Positions 34,318-43,322 of a DNA stretch of 64,000 nucleotides are shown piece by piece. Positions within the stretch are counted from its first letter, which is position 1. The number at the start of each line of letters is the position of its first letter. Source of the DNA: Lachnospiraceae bacterium (lineage in GTDB: Bacteria > Bacillota > Clostridia > Lachnospirales > Lachnospiraceae); assembly GCA_017503735.1 (NCBI GenBank), contig JAFVSN010000046.1, positions 1 through 64,000 of the forward strand. Reading direction: 5' to 3'. The translations under genes and the position numbers were made by a program. The notes beneath the pieces were generated by a model. The model saw only the letters and a program-made list of their open reading frames with translations. It ran no database searches and was not told where the DNA came from.

Positions 34318-35271
34318 TTACCAGCGAATCAGGCAGGCTGCATTTGCAAGGCCGCCGCCGAAAGCGGTAAGGATAATGTAGTCGCCCGGATTCAATTTAC
34401 CGGCACGATGTAATTCATCCAGGGCAATCGGAATGCTTGCGCTGGAGGTGTTGCCGTAACGTTCAATGTTCATATAAAACTTATCTTCCGTGGTTTTTAA
34501 TCGTTTTGCGGCAAAATCAATGATACGCTTGTTGGCCTGATGCGGCACAATGTAGCGGATATCGTCTAAAGTCAGATTGTTCTGCGCAAGTAAGGTGTTC
34601 ACATCATTGCAAATGGAGCTTACCGCATATTTAAAGGTTTCCTGCCCCATCATGTGAATGTACGGCGTATCATTCTCCTTGGTAAAGAACGGAGAGCAGC
34701 CGATATTGGTCGGAATCTTGATGACTTCGTCGTTGCCCTGTACGGTCACAACGGAATCCAGATATCCGTCTACACCGCTCTCAAGAACAGCAGCTCCGGC
34801 ACCGTCGCCGAAAATAATGCAGGTACCGCGGTCGCTCCAGTCCATAATGCCGCTGAGACGTTCTGCCCCCACAACCAGAATCTTGTTTGCTTTCTTTCTT
34901 GCAAAAAGACCGGCAGCCGTTTCTAATAAGAAAAGGAAAGCAGAGCAGGCTGCGTTGAGTTCCAGTGCCGGGCACGTCGCGCCCAAAAGCTTTTGCACCA
35001 TGCAGGCAGTGGACGGGGAAACATATTCGCCGCTTACGGTGGCGGTAATAATATAGTCTAAATCCTCCGGTTTGCAGTTTGCGTTCTCAAGAGCTGCAAG
35101 AGCTGCTTTGTAAGCCATGTCGGAGGTCCATTCCTCTGTACTGACTCTGCGCTCGGCAATGCCGACACGCTGTTTAATCCATTCGTCATTGGTATCCACC
35201 ATGGTGGACAGTTCGTCGTTGGTGACGATGCGTTCCGGCACATACATACCGGTTCCGATTATATGAAACAT
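34318..35271 (-). CDS. fabH: Beta-ketoacyl-ACP synthase III
   Basis: A 317-residue initiating condensing enzyme. The catalytic cysteine is in LELNAACSAFLFLLE, with His in VPHQANKRIIDFAAKR and Asn in NIERYGNTSSASIPIAL. It joins an acyl-CoA starter to malonyl-ACP. ATG 35271 lies 5 bases after GGAGG; a TTG four codons upstream overlaps that site and is less likely. It is the first gene of the fab operon. Confidence 0.96.
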   Translation of the reverse strand: MFHIIGTGMYVPERIVTNDELSTMVDTNDEWIKQRVGIAERRVSTEEWTSDMAYKAALAALENANCKPEDLDYIITATVSGEYVSPSTACMVQKLLGATCPALELNAACSAFLFLLETAAGLFARKKANKILVVGAERLSGIMDWSDRGTCIIFGDGAGAAVLESGVDGYLDSVVTVQGNDEVIKIPTNIGCSPFFTKENDTPYIHMMGQETFKYAVSSICNDVNTLLAQNNLTLDDIRYIVPHQANKRIIDFAAKRLKTTEDKFYMNIERYGNTSSASIPIALDELHRAGKLNPGDYIILTAFGGGLANAACLIRW

Positions 35272-35377
35272 AACATCCTCCAAAAAACAATCGGCAGGGA
35301 AAATAAAGTCCTTGCTACGGGCTTTTCAAAAAGCCATTCGATAAGTTAGTGGCAGAAAGAGGAAAAAGGTTACAGTT

Positions 35378-35406
35378 TTTTTAAAAAAACAATAAGGTTA
35401 TGTCAA
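35378..35406 (-). promoter_or_regulatory. Candidate promoter of the fatty acid synthesis operon
   Basis: On the minus strand TTGACA (35406-35401) and TAAAAA (35383-35378) are 17 bp apart; the -10 is weak. A leader of about 100 nt with a small hairpin (GGCTTTTTGAAAAGCC) precedes fabH. I see no FapR-like or FabT-like operator. Confidence 0.5.
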
Positions 35407-35536
35407 AAGGAAGAAATATGGCGTGTTTCAAGGGTAAAAAATTTTTCTGTCCAAATAAAAAAATATGTGTTATACTGTTCATAAAAGTTTTGTTACAGAA
35501 AAATATTGAGTCCTGAAGACAGGAGGATTTTGGGTT

Positions 35537-36049
35537 TTGGAAGATTTTGAAGAGATTTATGTGCGTTATCAGACGAGGATCTACAGTTTCCTGTATCGCC
35601 TCAGCGGAGATGCACAGTTATCGGAGGAGCTGACTCAGGAAACCTTTTACCGGGCCTTTGTATCCTTTCAGAAATATAAAGGCAACAGTAGCATGTTTAC
35701 CTGGTTGGCGGCCATTGCAAAATATACATACTTCGGTTATCTGAAAAAAGAGAAACAGTCCAGAGAAGTGATTCAGTTGGACGATGTAGTTACCTTCTTT
35801 ATGGTGCAGGAAGGGCATGATTCCACGGAGAGTCAGATGCTCCGAAAGGAAGTAACGGATAAGGTGAGGGAGGTGCTTTTGGAACTTCCTCAGAAAAATC
35901 TGGAAGTGGTGGCCCTTCGTATTTATGCGGAGATGTCTTTTAAACAGGTGGCGGAATCTATGGGAATTTCGGAAAGTTCGGCAAAGGTGCTGTACTTCCG
36001 GGCAAAAAATATGTTAAAGGAGAAATTGGAGCATGAGTATAAGCTGTAA
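35537..36049 (+). CDS. ECF-type RNA polymerase sigma factor
   Basis: A 170-residue sigma-70 family protein with region 2 (FEEIYVRYQTRIYSFLYRLS and EELTQETFYRAFVSFQKYKG) and region 4 (ELPQKNLEVVALRIYAEMSF, then VAESMGISESSAKVLYFRAK). It starts with TTG, 10 bases after AGGAGG. The next gene overlaps it by 17 bp and encodes a zinc-finger membrane protein, the usual anti-sigma partner. Its regulon is unknown; genes just downstream (CYTH protein, chemoreceptor) are candidates only by position. Confidence 0.92.
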   Translation: MEDFEEIYVRYQTRIYSFLYRLSGDAQLSEELTQETFYRAFVSFQKYKGNSSMFTWLAAIAKYTYFGYLKKEKQSREVIQLDDVVTFFMVQEGHDSTESQMLRKEVTDKVREVLLELPQKNLEVVALRIYAEMSFKQVAESMGISESSAKVLYFRAKNMLKEKLEHEYKL

Positions 36050-36359
36050 TGTAGTGCAGGATTTAATTGTATTGTTTCAGGAGAAAACGGTCAGTGAAGA
36101 GACGAGACAAGAAGTGAGAACTCATTTAAAAGAATGCAGGGCATGTCGCAGGGTTTACAGGGAATATGCTCATCTGAACCAGGAAGAACTGCATTTTGAG
36201 CAGGAAATGAGACCGGAGGAAGATGTTTACTACAGTGAGCTGGCTGCCCGGATCCGGAAAAGAAAGTTTTGGAAGCATACGGTAGTAACGAGTGCCTTTG
36301 CGCTTTGCATCGGCATTACCGTATTGGTGACCCGCGGGATTATGAGGAACGAGAGATAA
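36033..36359 (+). CDS. Putative zinc-finger (zf-HC2) anti-sigma factor
   Basis: A 108-residue protein. The N-terminal zinc-binding anti-sigma motif is visible as C5 followed by HLKECRACRRVY (HxxxCxxC, about 31-38). A single membrane segment lies near the C-terminus (about 83-101, TSAFALCIGITVLVT). It overlaps the ECF sigma gene by 17 bp, so the two are translationally coupled. Such proteins hold their sigma factor at the membrane until a signal arrives; the outer part here is only a few residues, so sensing may involve the membrane or another protein. Confidence 0.85.
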   Translation: MSISCNVVQDLIVLFQEKTVSEETRQEVRTHLKECRACRRVYREYAHLNQEELHFEQEMRPEEDVYYSELAARIRKRKFWKHTVVTSAFALCIGITVLVTRGIMRNER

Positions 36360-36426
36360 TAAGGAAGGCAAAGTAACACGAAGGGGCCGGTAACGGTGGA
36401 GAATTCGTGGCGATAGGAGACTGTCT

Positions 36427-36960
36427 ATGGAAATCGAGCGTAAATTTACGATAAAGGAGCTTCCGGCGGATTTATCCCGGTATACCTGCAAGGAGCTGGA
36501 ACAGGGCTACCTTTGCAGTAATCCGGTAGTCCGGGTGCGAAAATCCGTAAAAAAAGGTGAGGCAAGCTATATTCTTTGTTATAAGTCAAAGCTGGGATTG
36601 GAGAAGAAAGCCGATGCTACGGCACAGGTATGCAGGGAAGAGGAAATGCCGCTGACAAAGGAGGCCTATGAGACGCTTCTTTCCAAGGTGGACGGTCGTG
36701 TCATTACGAAAAAGCGTTATCTGATTCCTTATGAGTCCTATACCATCGAGCTGGATGTGTTCGCCGGAGAGCTGACCGGCCTTGTGTTTGCGGAGGTGGA
36801 ATTCCCGGACGAGACGTCGGCAGCGGAGTTTGTTGCGCCTGCATGGTTTGTGGAGGATGTGACCTTTGATGACCGGTTCAAAAACGGTAGGTTGGCAAAG
36901 TGGAAGGAAGCACCGGAGGAGCTTCGGAAGGCGGGACTTATATTACTTGAAGTTAATTAG
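36427..36960 (+). CDS. CYTH-domain protein (inorganic triphosphatase-like)
   Basis: A 177-residue protein with the CYTH signature EIERKF at its N-terminus (ExExK) and the later charged strands VVRVRKSVKKGEASYILCYK, KKRYLIPYESYTIELDVFAG and FAEVEFPDE, which line a triphosphate-binding tunnel. Family members hydrolyse inorganic triphosphate or act on other triphosphates with Mg. The physiological substrate is unknown. It follows the anti-sigma gene by 67 bp. The promoter of the next gene lies inside its 3' end. Confidence 0.9.
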   Translation: MEIERKFTIKELPADLSRYTCKELEQGYLCSNPVVRVRKSVKKGEASYILCYKSKLGLEKKADATAQVCREEEMPLTKEAYETLLSKVDGRVITKKRYLIPYESYTIELDVFAGELTGLVFAEVEFPDETSAAEFVAPAWFVEDVTFDDRFKNGRLAKWKEAPEELRKAGLILLEVN

Positions 36961-36975
36961 TTTCTATGGTATAAT
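36947..36975 (+). promoter_or_regulatory. Promoter of the second chemoreceptor gene
   Basis: TTGAAG (36947-36952) and TATAAT (36970-36975) are 17 bp apart. The -35 lies within the last codons of the CYTH gene, and the transcript start is about 20 bp before the ribosome binding site. Confidence 0.75.
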
Positions 36976-37003
36976 TATTTAATAAAGAAAGGAGGAGTTT
37001 TCT

Positions 37004-39091
37004 ATGAAATCAATTCGAATGAAAATTACGGCAGCGATTGTGTTTTGTTCTTTGATTACGGCAGTTGTAATCAGTCTGCTCAGTATATCCGACACCAGAA
37101 GCCTGTCGAATACCGCAGCAGAAAAGGAACTGGTGTTGACCTGTGCCAATACGGGCGGAGAGATTAATGCTTTGATTTCCAGAATCGAACAGTCTGTGGA
37201 CACATTAAGCGATGTGGCGATGGAGAAATTGGATTTTGCAAAGTTCCCGAATAATAATGCATATGTGAACGAATATACGAATGGGCTTTTGGAGGAATTT
37301 TTCACATTTGCGGAGCACACGGACGGAGCGATTACGGCATACATCCGGTATAACCCGGAGTTTACGGAGCCGACCTCCGGTATATTTCTGACCCGTAACG
37401 ATACAAAGTCCGCGTTTGACAGCGTAACACCTACGGACTTTAGTATGTACGACCCGTCCGATGCGGCGCATGTGGGCTGGTATTACATACCGGTGGCAAA
37501 CAAGGCACCGATTTGGATGGATCCGTATTTAAATGCGAATATTAATGTATATATGATTTCTTATGTTGTTCCGCTCTATGAGAACGGGACATCGGTGGGT
37601 ATTCTCGGAATGGATATTGATTTCGGTCAACTGACATCTTTGGCAGACAGTGCGGTTGCATTTGATACAGGATATTCCTTCATTGTGAGTTCCTCGGGAA
37701 ATGTACTGTATCATAAAGAGATAGAGTCCGGCACCGATCTGGCGGATTATAACGGTGGTGAGCTGGCTGCTGTTAAGGAGTTTGTGCTGGATGCGTCCAA
37801 TCAGGGAAAGACGTTACAGTATAGTTATAACGGAGGGGACAAATATTTGTCCTATGTGGAATTGGGAAATGGCATGAAGCTTGTCCTGACTGCTCCTTTG
37901 GGAGAGATTACAGCGGATGCCGATGCGCTTTCTTCCAAACTGTTAATGTTCCTTGCCATCGGTCTTGTGATCGCAGTTGTACTCGGTATTATTATCGGAA
38001 GCACCATTGCAAAACCGATTAAGCGGATTACGGATATTATCAAGCAGACCTCCGAACTGGACTTCCACAAAGCAGAGGATATTGATCGTTTGATGAAGAA
38101 GTCGGACGAAACCGGAATTATGGCAAAGGCGGTAAATGAGATGCGTTCCGTTTTGCGGGATCTGGTAAATAATATGGAACGTGTTAAGGACGGCCTGATT
38201 GGGAACATGAAGCGTCTGGATGAAGTAATGAGAGAAAATAATGCGATTTCCGAGGATAATTCCGCAACTACCCAGGAGCTGGCAGCCGGTATGGAAGAAA
38301 CGACGGCGGGAGCAACGATGATTGTAGGTAATTTAGATGCCATACAGGTGAATGCAGAGGATATTCGGGGACTTTCCGAGCGGGAACAGAAGGAATCGAA
38401 GGAAATTATGGTGCGTGCAAGAGAGCTTCGTGACAATACCCGTGCATCCAGTGACAGAGCTATGGCCGTGTATGCGGAAATGAAGGCGAGAACCGAGGAA
38501 GCGATTGAAAAGTCCAAGGTTGTGGCAAAGATTAATGAATTGACCGATGATATCCGCAACATTTCTTCCCAGACAAATCTTCTTGCTTTAAATGCAAATA
38601 TTGAAGCGGCAAGAGCCGGGGATGCAGGAAAAGGCTTTGCGGTAGTTGCTACGGAAATCGGTGCGCTGGCAAATCAGACCTTCCGGACGGTAGACGGTAT
38701 CAATGAGATTGTGCAGGATGTAAACGATGCGGTTCAGAATATGACCGGATGTATGGAAGTTATTATGCGGTTCCTGGAAGAAACGGTGGTGAAGGATTAT
38801 AGCACCTTCGGTCAGGTGGGGGAACGTTACGAACAGGATGCCAACAGCTTTGCGGAATCCATGCAACATATTTATTCCGAGATTTCCGAACTGAGCCGGA
38901 AGATTACAGAGATTGCCGATACGATGGATGGTTTGAACCGTACCATTGCTGAGTCTGCGGATGGTGTAAACCTGATTGCGGAAAAATCCGGCGAAGCGGT
39001 AGGAAAGACAATGGAAGGCTATGAGCACTTGCGGGAAAGTGAGACAAGTCTGAATCTCATGAAAGAATTAATTGAGAAATTTGATGTATAA
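37004..39091 (+). CDS. Methyl-accepting chemotaxis protein (dCache type)
   Basis: A 695-residue chemoreceptor with a normal short N-terminus, a first membrane segment (about 9-29), a large outer double-Cache domain (about 35-300, with [18 protein letters not shown] and [20 protein letters not shown]-type strands), a second membrane segment (about 313-334), HAMP, and a signalling hairpin with tip [20 protein letters not shown] near 516-535. Cache domains bind small ligands such as amino acids or organic acids. AAAGGAGG precedes the ATG. The terminator at 39118 follows. Confidence 0.94.
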   Translation: MKSIRMKITAAIVFCSLITAVVISLLSISDTRSLSNTAAEKELVLTCANTGGEINALISRIEQSVDTLSDVAMEKLDFAKFPNNNAYVNEYTNGLLEEFFTFAEHTDGAITAYIRYNPEFTEPTSGIFLTRNDTKSAFDSVTPTDFSMYDPSDAAHVGWYYIPVANKAPIWMDPYLNANINVYMISYVVPLYENGTSVGILGMDIDFGQLTSLADSAVAFDTGYSFIVSSSGNVLYHKEIESGTDLADYNGGELAAVKEFVLDASNQGKTLQYSYNGGDKYLSYVELGNGMKLVLTAPLGEITADADALSSKLLMFLAIGLVIAVVLGIIIGSTIAKPIKRITDIIKQTSELDFHKAEDIDRLMKKSDETGIMAKAVNEMRSVLRDLVNNMERVKDGLIGNMKRLDEVMRENNAISEDNSATTQELAAGMEETTAGATMIVGNLDAIQVNAEDIRGLSEREQKESKEIMVRARELRDNTRASSDRAMAVYAEMKARTEEAIEKSKVVAKINELTDDIRNISSQTNLLALNANIEAARAGDAGKGFAVVATEIGALANQTFRTVDGINEIVQDVNDAVQNMTGCMEVIMRFLEETVVKDYSTFGQVGERYEQDANSFAESMQHIYSEISELSRKITEIADTMDGLNRTIAESADGVNLIAEKSGEAVGKTMEGYEHLRESETSLNLMKELIEKFDV

Positions 39092-39117
39092 AAAGGCTTC
39101 AGAACAACTATTGAAAA

Positions 39118-39142
39118 GGGGCATCGCTTTTTGCGATGCCCC
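39118..39142. terminator. Terminator between the chemoreceptor and GH43 genes
   Basis: A perfect 10-bp stem GGGGCATCGC/GCGATGCCCC with loop TTTTT. It is followed by ATGGTTTTCTT on the plus strand and CTTTTC on the minus strand, so it can serve both convergent genes. Confidence 0.88.
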
Positions 39143-39161
39143 ATGGTTTTCTTATAATCTT

Positions 39162-40136
39162 TTAGTCCTCGTACGGCTTCATGCACTGAATGGTGCCGTC
39201 TGCGTTGTACTTAATCTCGCGGTACATAACGCAACGCTGATGATTTACACCGCCGGAAAGGGAAGAGTCGTGGTAGAATAAGTACCACTTGTCGTTCCAC
39301 TCTACGATGGAGTGATGGGTAGTCCAACCGATTACCGGTTCTAAGATACGGCCACGGTAGGTGTACGGTCCCATCGGATTTTCACTGGTAGCGTAGCAAA
39401 GGAAATGCGTGTCACCGGTGGAATAGGAAAGGTAGTAAAGACCGTTGTACTTATGTACCCAGGCAGCTTCGAAGAAACGTCTGTCGTGGTCGCCTGCAAG
39501 AAGCGGAGCACCGTTCTCGTCTAAAATCTTTACTTCCTGTAACGGAGCCTTAAAGCCCAGCAAATCATCGGTCATCTCAGCAGCCAGCGGTCCCAAAGCC
39601 GGGCCGTCTACTGCCGGTTCTACAAAGTTCTCGGTGAATTCGCCGGTCTGCCATTTCTCTAACTGACCGCCCCAAAGACCACCTACAAACATGTATGCTT
39701 TGTCGTCATCGTCTACTAACACAGCCGGGTCGATACTGCGGCTGCCTTCGATATAGTTCGGTTCCGGAGTGAACTTGCCTGCCGGGGTGTCGCTGGTAGC
39801 AACACCGATACGGAAGATGCCGTCCTTGTCCTTTGCCGGGAAGAACAAATAATATTTGCCGTTTTTGTAAGCGGCATCCGGAGCCCACATCTGATGGCTC
39901 ACCCACGGAACTTCATCTTCATGAAGCACCATGCCGTTATCTACGCACGGGGAATCCGGCGTGTCCATGGATAAAATGTGATAATCCTCCATCTGGTACT
40001 GATCGCCGTTGTCATCGTCCGGGCAATCCAAAGCTATGTCGTGAGACGGATAGATATATAGCTTGCCTTCAAAAACATGTGCAGACGGGTCTGCGGTATA
40101 GATATGAGTTACTAACGGTTTCTTCTGGTCTGCCAT
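39162..40136 (-). CDS. Glycoside hydrolase family 43 protein
   Basis: A 324-residue five-bladed-propeller enzyme. The three GH43 carboxylates are visible: general base Asp16 in YTADPSAHVFEGK, pKa-modulating Asp136 in SRSIDPAVLV and general acid Glu223 in RRFFEAAWVHKYNG. No signal peptide, so it acts in the cytoplasm on imported arabino- or xylo-oligosaccharides. ATG 40136 follows AAGGAG. It stands alone with its own promoter; specificity (arabinofuranosidase or xylosidase) cannot be told from the sequence. Confidence 0.92.
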   Translation of the reverse strand: MADQKKPLVTHIYTADPSAHVFEGKLYIYPSHDIALDCPDDDNGDQYQMEDYHILSMDTPDSPCVDNGMVLHEDEVPWVSHQMWAPDAAYKNGKYYLFFPAKDKDGIFRIGVATSDTPAGKFTPEPNYIEGSRSIDPAVLVDDDDKAYMFVGGLWGGQLEKWQTGEFTENFVEPAVDGPALGPLAAEMTDDLLGFKAPLQEVKILDENGAPLLAGDHDRRFFEAAWVHKYNGLYYLSYSTGDTHFLCYATSENPMGPYTYRGRILEPVIGWTTHHSIVEWNDKWYLFYHDSSLSGGVNHQRCVMYREIKYNADGTIQCMKPYED

Positions 40137-40186
40137 AAAATAATCTCCTTTATGCATTTTCAACGCATGCTAATATGCTTATTATA

Positions 40187-40215
40187 AATTTACCTTGTTT
40201 TCTTAAGTTTGTCAA
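40187..40215 (-). promoter_or_regulatory. Promoter of the GH43 gene
   Basis: On the minus strand TTGACA (40215-40210) and TAAATT (40192-40187) are 17 bp apart. A GCATGC-N-ATATGC palindrome-like sequence lies just downstream (40166-40179) and could be an operator. Confidence 0.65.
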
Positions 40216-40266
40216 GTAAAATCAAGGAAAACATAAGCATAGGGGAAGAAAGTTTTTTGTCATTTC

Positions 40267-40295
40267 TTGTCTTTTTTAAAAAGAGGTGGTATACT
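40267..40295 (+). promoter_or_regulatory. Promoter of the EAL-domain gene
   Basis: TTGTCT (40267-40272) and TATACT (40290-40295) are 17 bp apart, about 35 bp before the ATG. Confidence 0.72.
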
Positions 40296-40329
40296 TATTA
40301 TTTAGAAAGAACGGAAAGGAGTGTCCGCT

Positions 40330-42228
40330 ATGAATATATACACGCAATGCAGCGGTATTCTTTTACTATTGGTACTACTCTTTTTTTACGGTTCCCAAAA
40401 GAGAGTTCATTTGAATACGGGAACAGCCTTTTTTTACACGCTTTTAGTGGCGTTGTTTTCAATTGTGGCGGATGCCTTGTCTATTGTGGCAATCTGTAAT
40501 TTAGATAAGATATCCGGCATTGTTGTCAGAAGTATTTGTAAGACTTATCTTGCATCCTTGGTTTGTCTGGCGTTTTGTGCGGTGTATTATATCTGTACCG
40601 ATATTTACACAAAAAGAGTGCAGCACCGGAAGGCTGTTTATTGTAACGGAGTAATCGGAATAATTGCAATCATTTTGATTTACTGTTTCCCGATACATAT
40701 CCATTGTGAACTGGACGGAAAGGTAGTATACACTTACGGAGCAAGTGTGCTGACGGCTTATGCGGCGGCAGTGATGTATTTTATTATCAACCTGTTTTTG
40801 CTGGTACGAAAAAAGGAGATTATCCGTAAGAGCCGGCGAAAAGCCATGTTATTCTGGATGATGATATGGATCGGCGCGGCAGTGATTCAGTTTTTCAACA
40901 ATCAGATTTTGATTGTAGGGTTTGCCAGCTCTATCGGAATCATGGTTCTGTATATAAAGCTTGAGAATCCGGAAGTGAATCTGGACCGGCAGACCGGATT
41001 GTTTAATCAGACCGCGTTGACGCGATATATGCGTCAGCTTTCCAGCAAAGAAAAGCACTTTTCCCTGGTATTGATGGTGTTAGAGTATTCCTTCTATAAA
41101 AATATATCCCAGGAATCGGAAACTGCGGCAGAAATGGAAATGATAAACTTCATTACCTCGGTGCCAGAAACCATGGCGTTTAAAACAGCCGGTGATGAAA
41201 TTATGTTACTTTATGAAACGGAAGAAGCGGCAGAAACGGCATTGGGAATTTTGCGGAAGCGTTTCGAGAGAGGATGGGGAAAGGATGAATCCGTGTTCCA
41301 GAGACCGTTCTGGATTTATCTTCCGGATTCTGCGGTGATTAAGGATGCAAAAGACCTTACCCATCTGATTAAGCATGCCCGTCAAAACAGTAAAGAATTG
41401 ATTGATAACGGATTTTTGCAGATTGATGTGGATTTGGCGCAGGAAATGTACCAGACGAGGGATATGGAGCAAATCATATTCAATGCCATTGAACGGAACT
41501 GGATTACGGTATATTACCAGCCGATTTATTCTACAAAAGAAAAGCGATTCACTTCAGCCGAAGCTTTGGTGCGAATTACAGATGAGGAAGGGAATGTGGT
41601 TCCGCCGTATGATTTCGTGTGGGTGGCGGAGAAAAACGGTATGATGCTACGTCTCGGAGAGATTATCTTTGAGAAGGTATGTAGCTTTATCAAGGAGACA
41701 AATCCGGAACAGTACGGAATCGAGTACATCGAAGTGAACTTATCGGCAATCCAGTGCGCGTATGAGTTGTTTGCGGATAATTACATCGCCATTATGGAGA
41801 AATACGGAATCCGTCCGGGATTTATTAATCTGGAGATAACCGAAACCGCAACCATCGGTGCCAAAAAGGTTGTTTTGGCAAACATGAAGAAGTTAATCGA
41901 TTACGGCGTAAGCTTTTCGTTGGATGATTTCGGGACCGGTCAGTCGAATCTAAACTATATTGTAGATATGCCGGTGGCTATCGTAAAATTTGACCGTACC
42001 ATGATTAATTCCTACTTTGAAAACGGAAAAGCAAAGTACGTGATGGATGCGGCAATGCATATGATTCACGGAATGCAGTTGGAAATTGTTGCGGAGGGAA
42101 TTGAAACGAAGGAACAGTTTGATGTAATGAAATCCCTCGGAATCAGCTATATACAGGGATATTACTTCTCACGGCCGATACCGGAACAGCAGTTTTTAAA
42201 GTTTATAACGGAATACAAAGAAGAATAG
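40330..42228 (+). CDS. Membrane EAL-domain cyclic-di-GMP phosphodiesterase with degenerate GGDEF domain
   Basis: A 632-residue protein. The N-terminal 215 residues hold about seven membrane segments. A GGDEF-like domain follows, but the signature is AGDEI (about 287-291), so it probably does not make c-di-GMP. The EAL domain is intact by motif: SAEALVR (E at 411), EVNLSAIQ, EITETA, SLDDFGTGQSNLNY (about 530-543), VAEGIETKEQ and IQGYYFSRP. It likely hydrolyses c-di-GMP in response to a membrane signal, with the GGDEF remnant possibly sensing GTP. ATG 40330 follows AAGGAG. Confidence 0.9.
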   Translation: MNIYTQCSGILLLLVLLFFYGSQKRVHLNTGTAFFYTLLVALFSIVADALSIVAICNLDKISGIVVRSICKTYLASLVCLAFCAVYYICTDIYTKRVQHRKAVYCNGVIGIIAIILIYCFPIHIHCELDGKVVYTYGASVLTAYAAAVMYFIINLFLLVRKKEIIRKSRRKAMLFWMMIWIGAAVIQFFNNQILIVGFASSIGIMVLYIKLENPEVNLDRQTGLFNQTALTRYMRQLSSKEKHFSLVLMVLEYSFYKNISQESETAAEMEMINFITSVPETMAFKTAGDEIMLLYETEEAAETALGILRKRFERGWGKDESVFQRPFWIYLPDSAVIKDAKDLTHLIKHARQNSKELIDNGFLQIDVDLAQEMYQTRDMEQIIFNAIERNWITVYYQPIYSTKEKRFTSAEALVRITDEEGNVVPPYDFVWVAEKNGMMLRLGEIIFEKVCSFIKETNPEQYGIEYIEVNLSAIQCAYELFADNYIAIMEKYGIRPGFINLEITETATIGAKKVVLANMKKLIDYGVSFSLDDFGTGQSNLNYIVDMPVAIVKFDRTMINSYFENGKAKYVMDAAMHMIHGMQLEIVAEGIETKEQFDVMKSLGISYIQGYYFSRPIPEQQFLKFITEYKEE

Positions 42229-42234
42229 GAAAAG

Positions 42235-42270
42235 AAAAGCTGTCCCGCGGCAATCGCGGCGACAGCTTTT
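42235..42270 (+). terminator. Terminator of the EAL gene
   Basis: The stem AAAAGCTGTC-C-CGCG / CGCG-GC-GACAGCTTTT is followed by TTGGTTT and begins 7 bp after the stop codon. Confidence 0.85.
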
Positions 42271-42279
42271 TGGTTTATG

Positions 42280-42583
42280 GGATTCGAGTGTCAAAAGGTA
42301 TCGAAAGAAAGAACTTCACCCTCCTATACAAAAGGTTTCTTGTCATGGGCTTCGGATGAAGTCGTTCTAATCACTTCGGAAAGTGTGTTACAGAGTGACG
42401 CAACCGGTCATTACGCGACATCCGTGTCGCGTGCGACCTCGTTTGGACGTCCTGTCCAAACGTTGCTGTATTAGGAACGGAGTAATAAGAACGACTAACA
42501 TCCTACGCAAAATTCCAAGAAACACTTTTTATAGGAGGGTGAAGTTTTTGGTTTTCTGCAAGAGTCTTTTGACACTCGAATCC
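42280..42583. mobile_element. 304-bp MITE-like element
   Basis: Perfect 18-bp terminal inverted repeats, GGATTCGAGTGTCAAAAG (42280-42297) and its complement (42566-42583), are flanked by a 5-bp direct repeat TTATG (42275-42279 and 42584-42588), as expected of a target duplication. Inside, further inverted pairs lie in register: AACTTCACCCTCCTATA (42312-42328 with 42530-42546) and GTCGTTCT (42361-42368 with 42488-42495). Small hairpins (42414-42431 and 42440-42462) occupy the centre. It has no credible gene. It is inserted between the EAL terminator and the queT stop, so it does not break a gene. Confidence 0.8.
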
Positions 42584-42594
42584 TTATGGGAAAG

Positions 42595-43086
42595 CTACAG
42601 AATGTTTCGTTTGTGTAGCAGGCGTAACAACAGGCCGCCCAACAGACCGGCACTGATAAGCTCGCCACACCCTACTGTAAGCATCAGATACCAGAACGCA
42701 TCTTTTATCCCGTATGCATATTGCAACACAAGGGGAATCATAATCATATTGGAAACAATGGTTGGAATTGCAACCAGATTTTTGTGTTTCTTCAGTAAGG
42801 AGGCACCGATGGCACCGAGAAAGGTGGCAAGGGTACCGAAAATAATGTCCGGAAGGGGTGAGCCGGTTAATAAATTTGCCAAAAAACATCCGACGGTAAC
42901 GCCGGGAACAGCGGAAAAGGTAAAAAAGGGAAGTACGGTCAGGGCTTCGGAAAGCCGGACCTGAATGACACCCGACGCGATGCCGAGCATGGAAGAAACG
43001 CCGGTAAGAACGACGTAAAGCGCAGCAATCAGCGCTGCGGTAGTGAGATTGCGAACCGAAACGGAACGCGTTTTTTTCTGATTCAT
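42595..43086 (-). CDS. queT: QueT-family queuosine-precursor transporter
   Basis: A 163-residue membrane protein with five to six predicted segments. The stretch VRLSEALTVLPFFTFSAVPG and the following TVGCFLANLLTGSPLPD are typical of the QueT group, the substrate-binding component of an energy-coupling-factor transporter for preQ1-type queuosine precursors. The preQ1-I riboswitch directly upstream strongly supports the substrate. The shared ECF energising module is not in this window. Confidence 0.93.
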   Translation of the reverse strand: MNQKKTRSVSVRNLTTAALIAALYVVLTGVSSMLGIASGVIQVRLSEALTVLPFFTFSAVPGVTVGCFLANLLTGSPLPDIIFGTLATFLGAIGASLLKKHKNLVAIPTIVSNMIMIPLVLQYAYGIKDAFWYLMLTVGCGELISAGLLGGLLLRLLHKRNIL

Positions 43087-43092
43087 AATAGG

Positions 43093-43133
43093 CTCCTTAG
43101 TTTTGTTTTATGTCAGGAGGATTTCGAACTGAC
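43093..43133 (-). promoter_or_regulatory. preQ1-I riboswitch controlling queT
   Basis: On the minus strand from 43133: stem GTCAG, a 12-nt loop TTCGAAATCCTC, closing strand CTGAC, then an A-rich tail ATAAAACAAAACTAAGGAG. This matches the preQ1-I class (5-bp stem, loop starting TTC, A-rich tail folding back). AAGGAG at the 3' end is queT's own ribosome binding site, 8 bases from the ATG, so ligand binding would block translation. Confidence 0.88.
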
Positions 43134-43140
43134 AAAAGAG

Positions 43141-43169
43141 AGTATACAGAAGATTTGCGGAAAAAGCAA
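43141..43169 (-). promoter_or_regulatory. Promoter of queT
   Basis: On the minus strand TTGCTT (43169-43164) and TATACT (43146-43141) are 17 bp apart. The transcript would start at about the first base of the riboswitch stem. Confidence 0.75.
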
Positions 43170-43322
43170 GGGGATTAAGAAAAATGGTGATTGGGAGTCT
43201 TGAAACAGGGAAGATGGGTATGGAGTAAAACATGGAGTTTGGCTAAGGAAACCGGAGAAAACGGTCGATATGAATAATAAGTATATTTGTGGGACCGGCG
43301 ATGAAAGGAAAGAAGGAACAAG

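Noticed and set aside
35272-35536. FapR or FabT operator controlling the fab operon
   Set aside because: No sequence close to either consensus was found between fabH and the sigma factor gene; only a promoter-like pair is supported.
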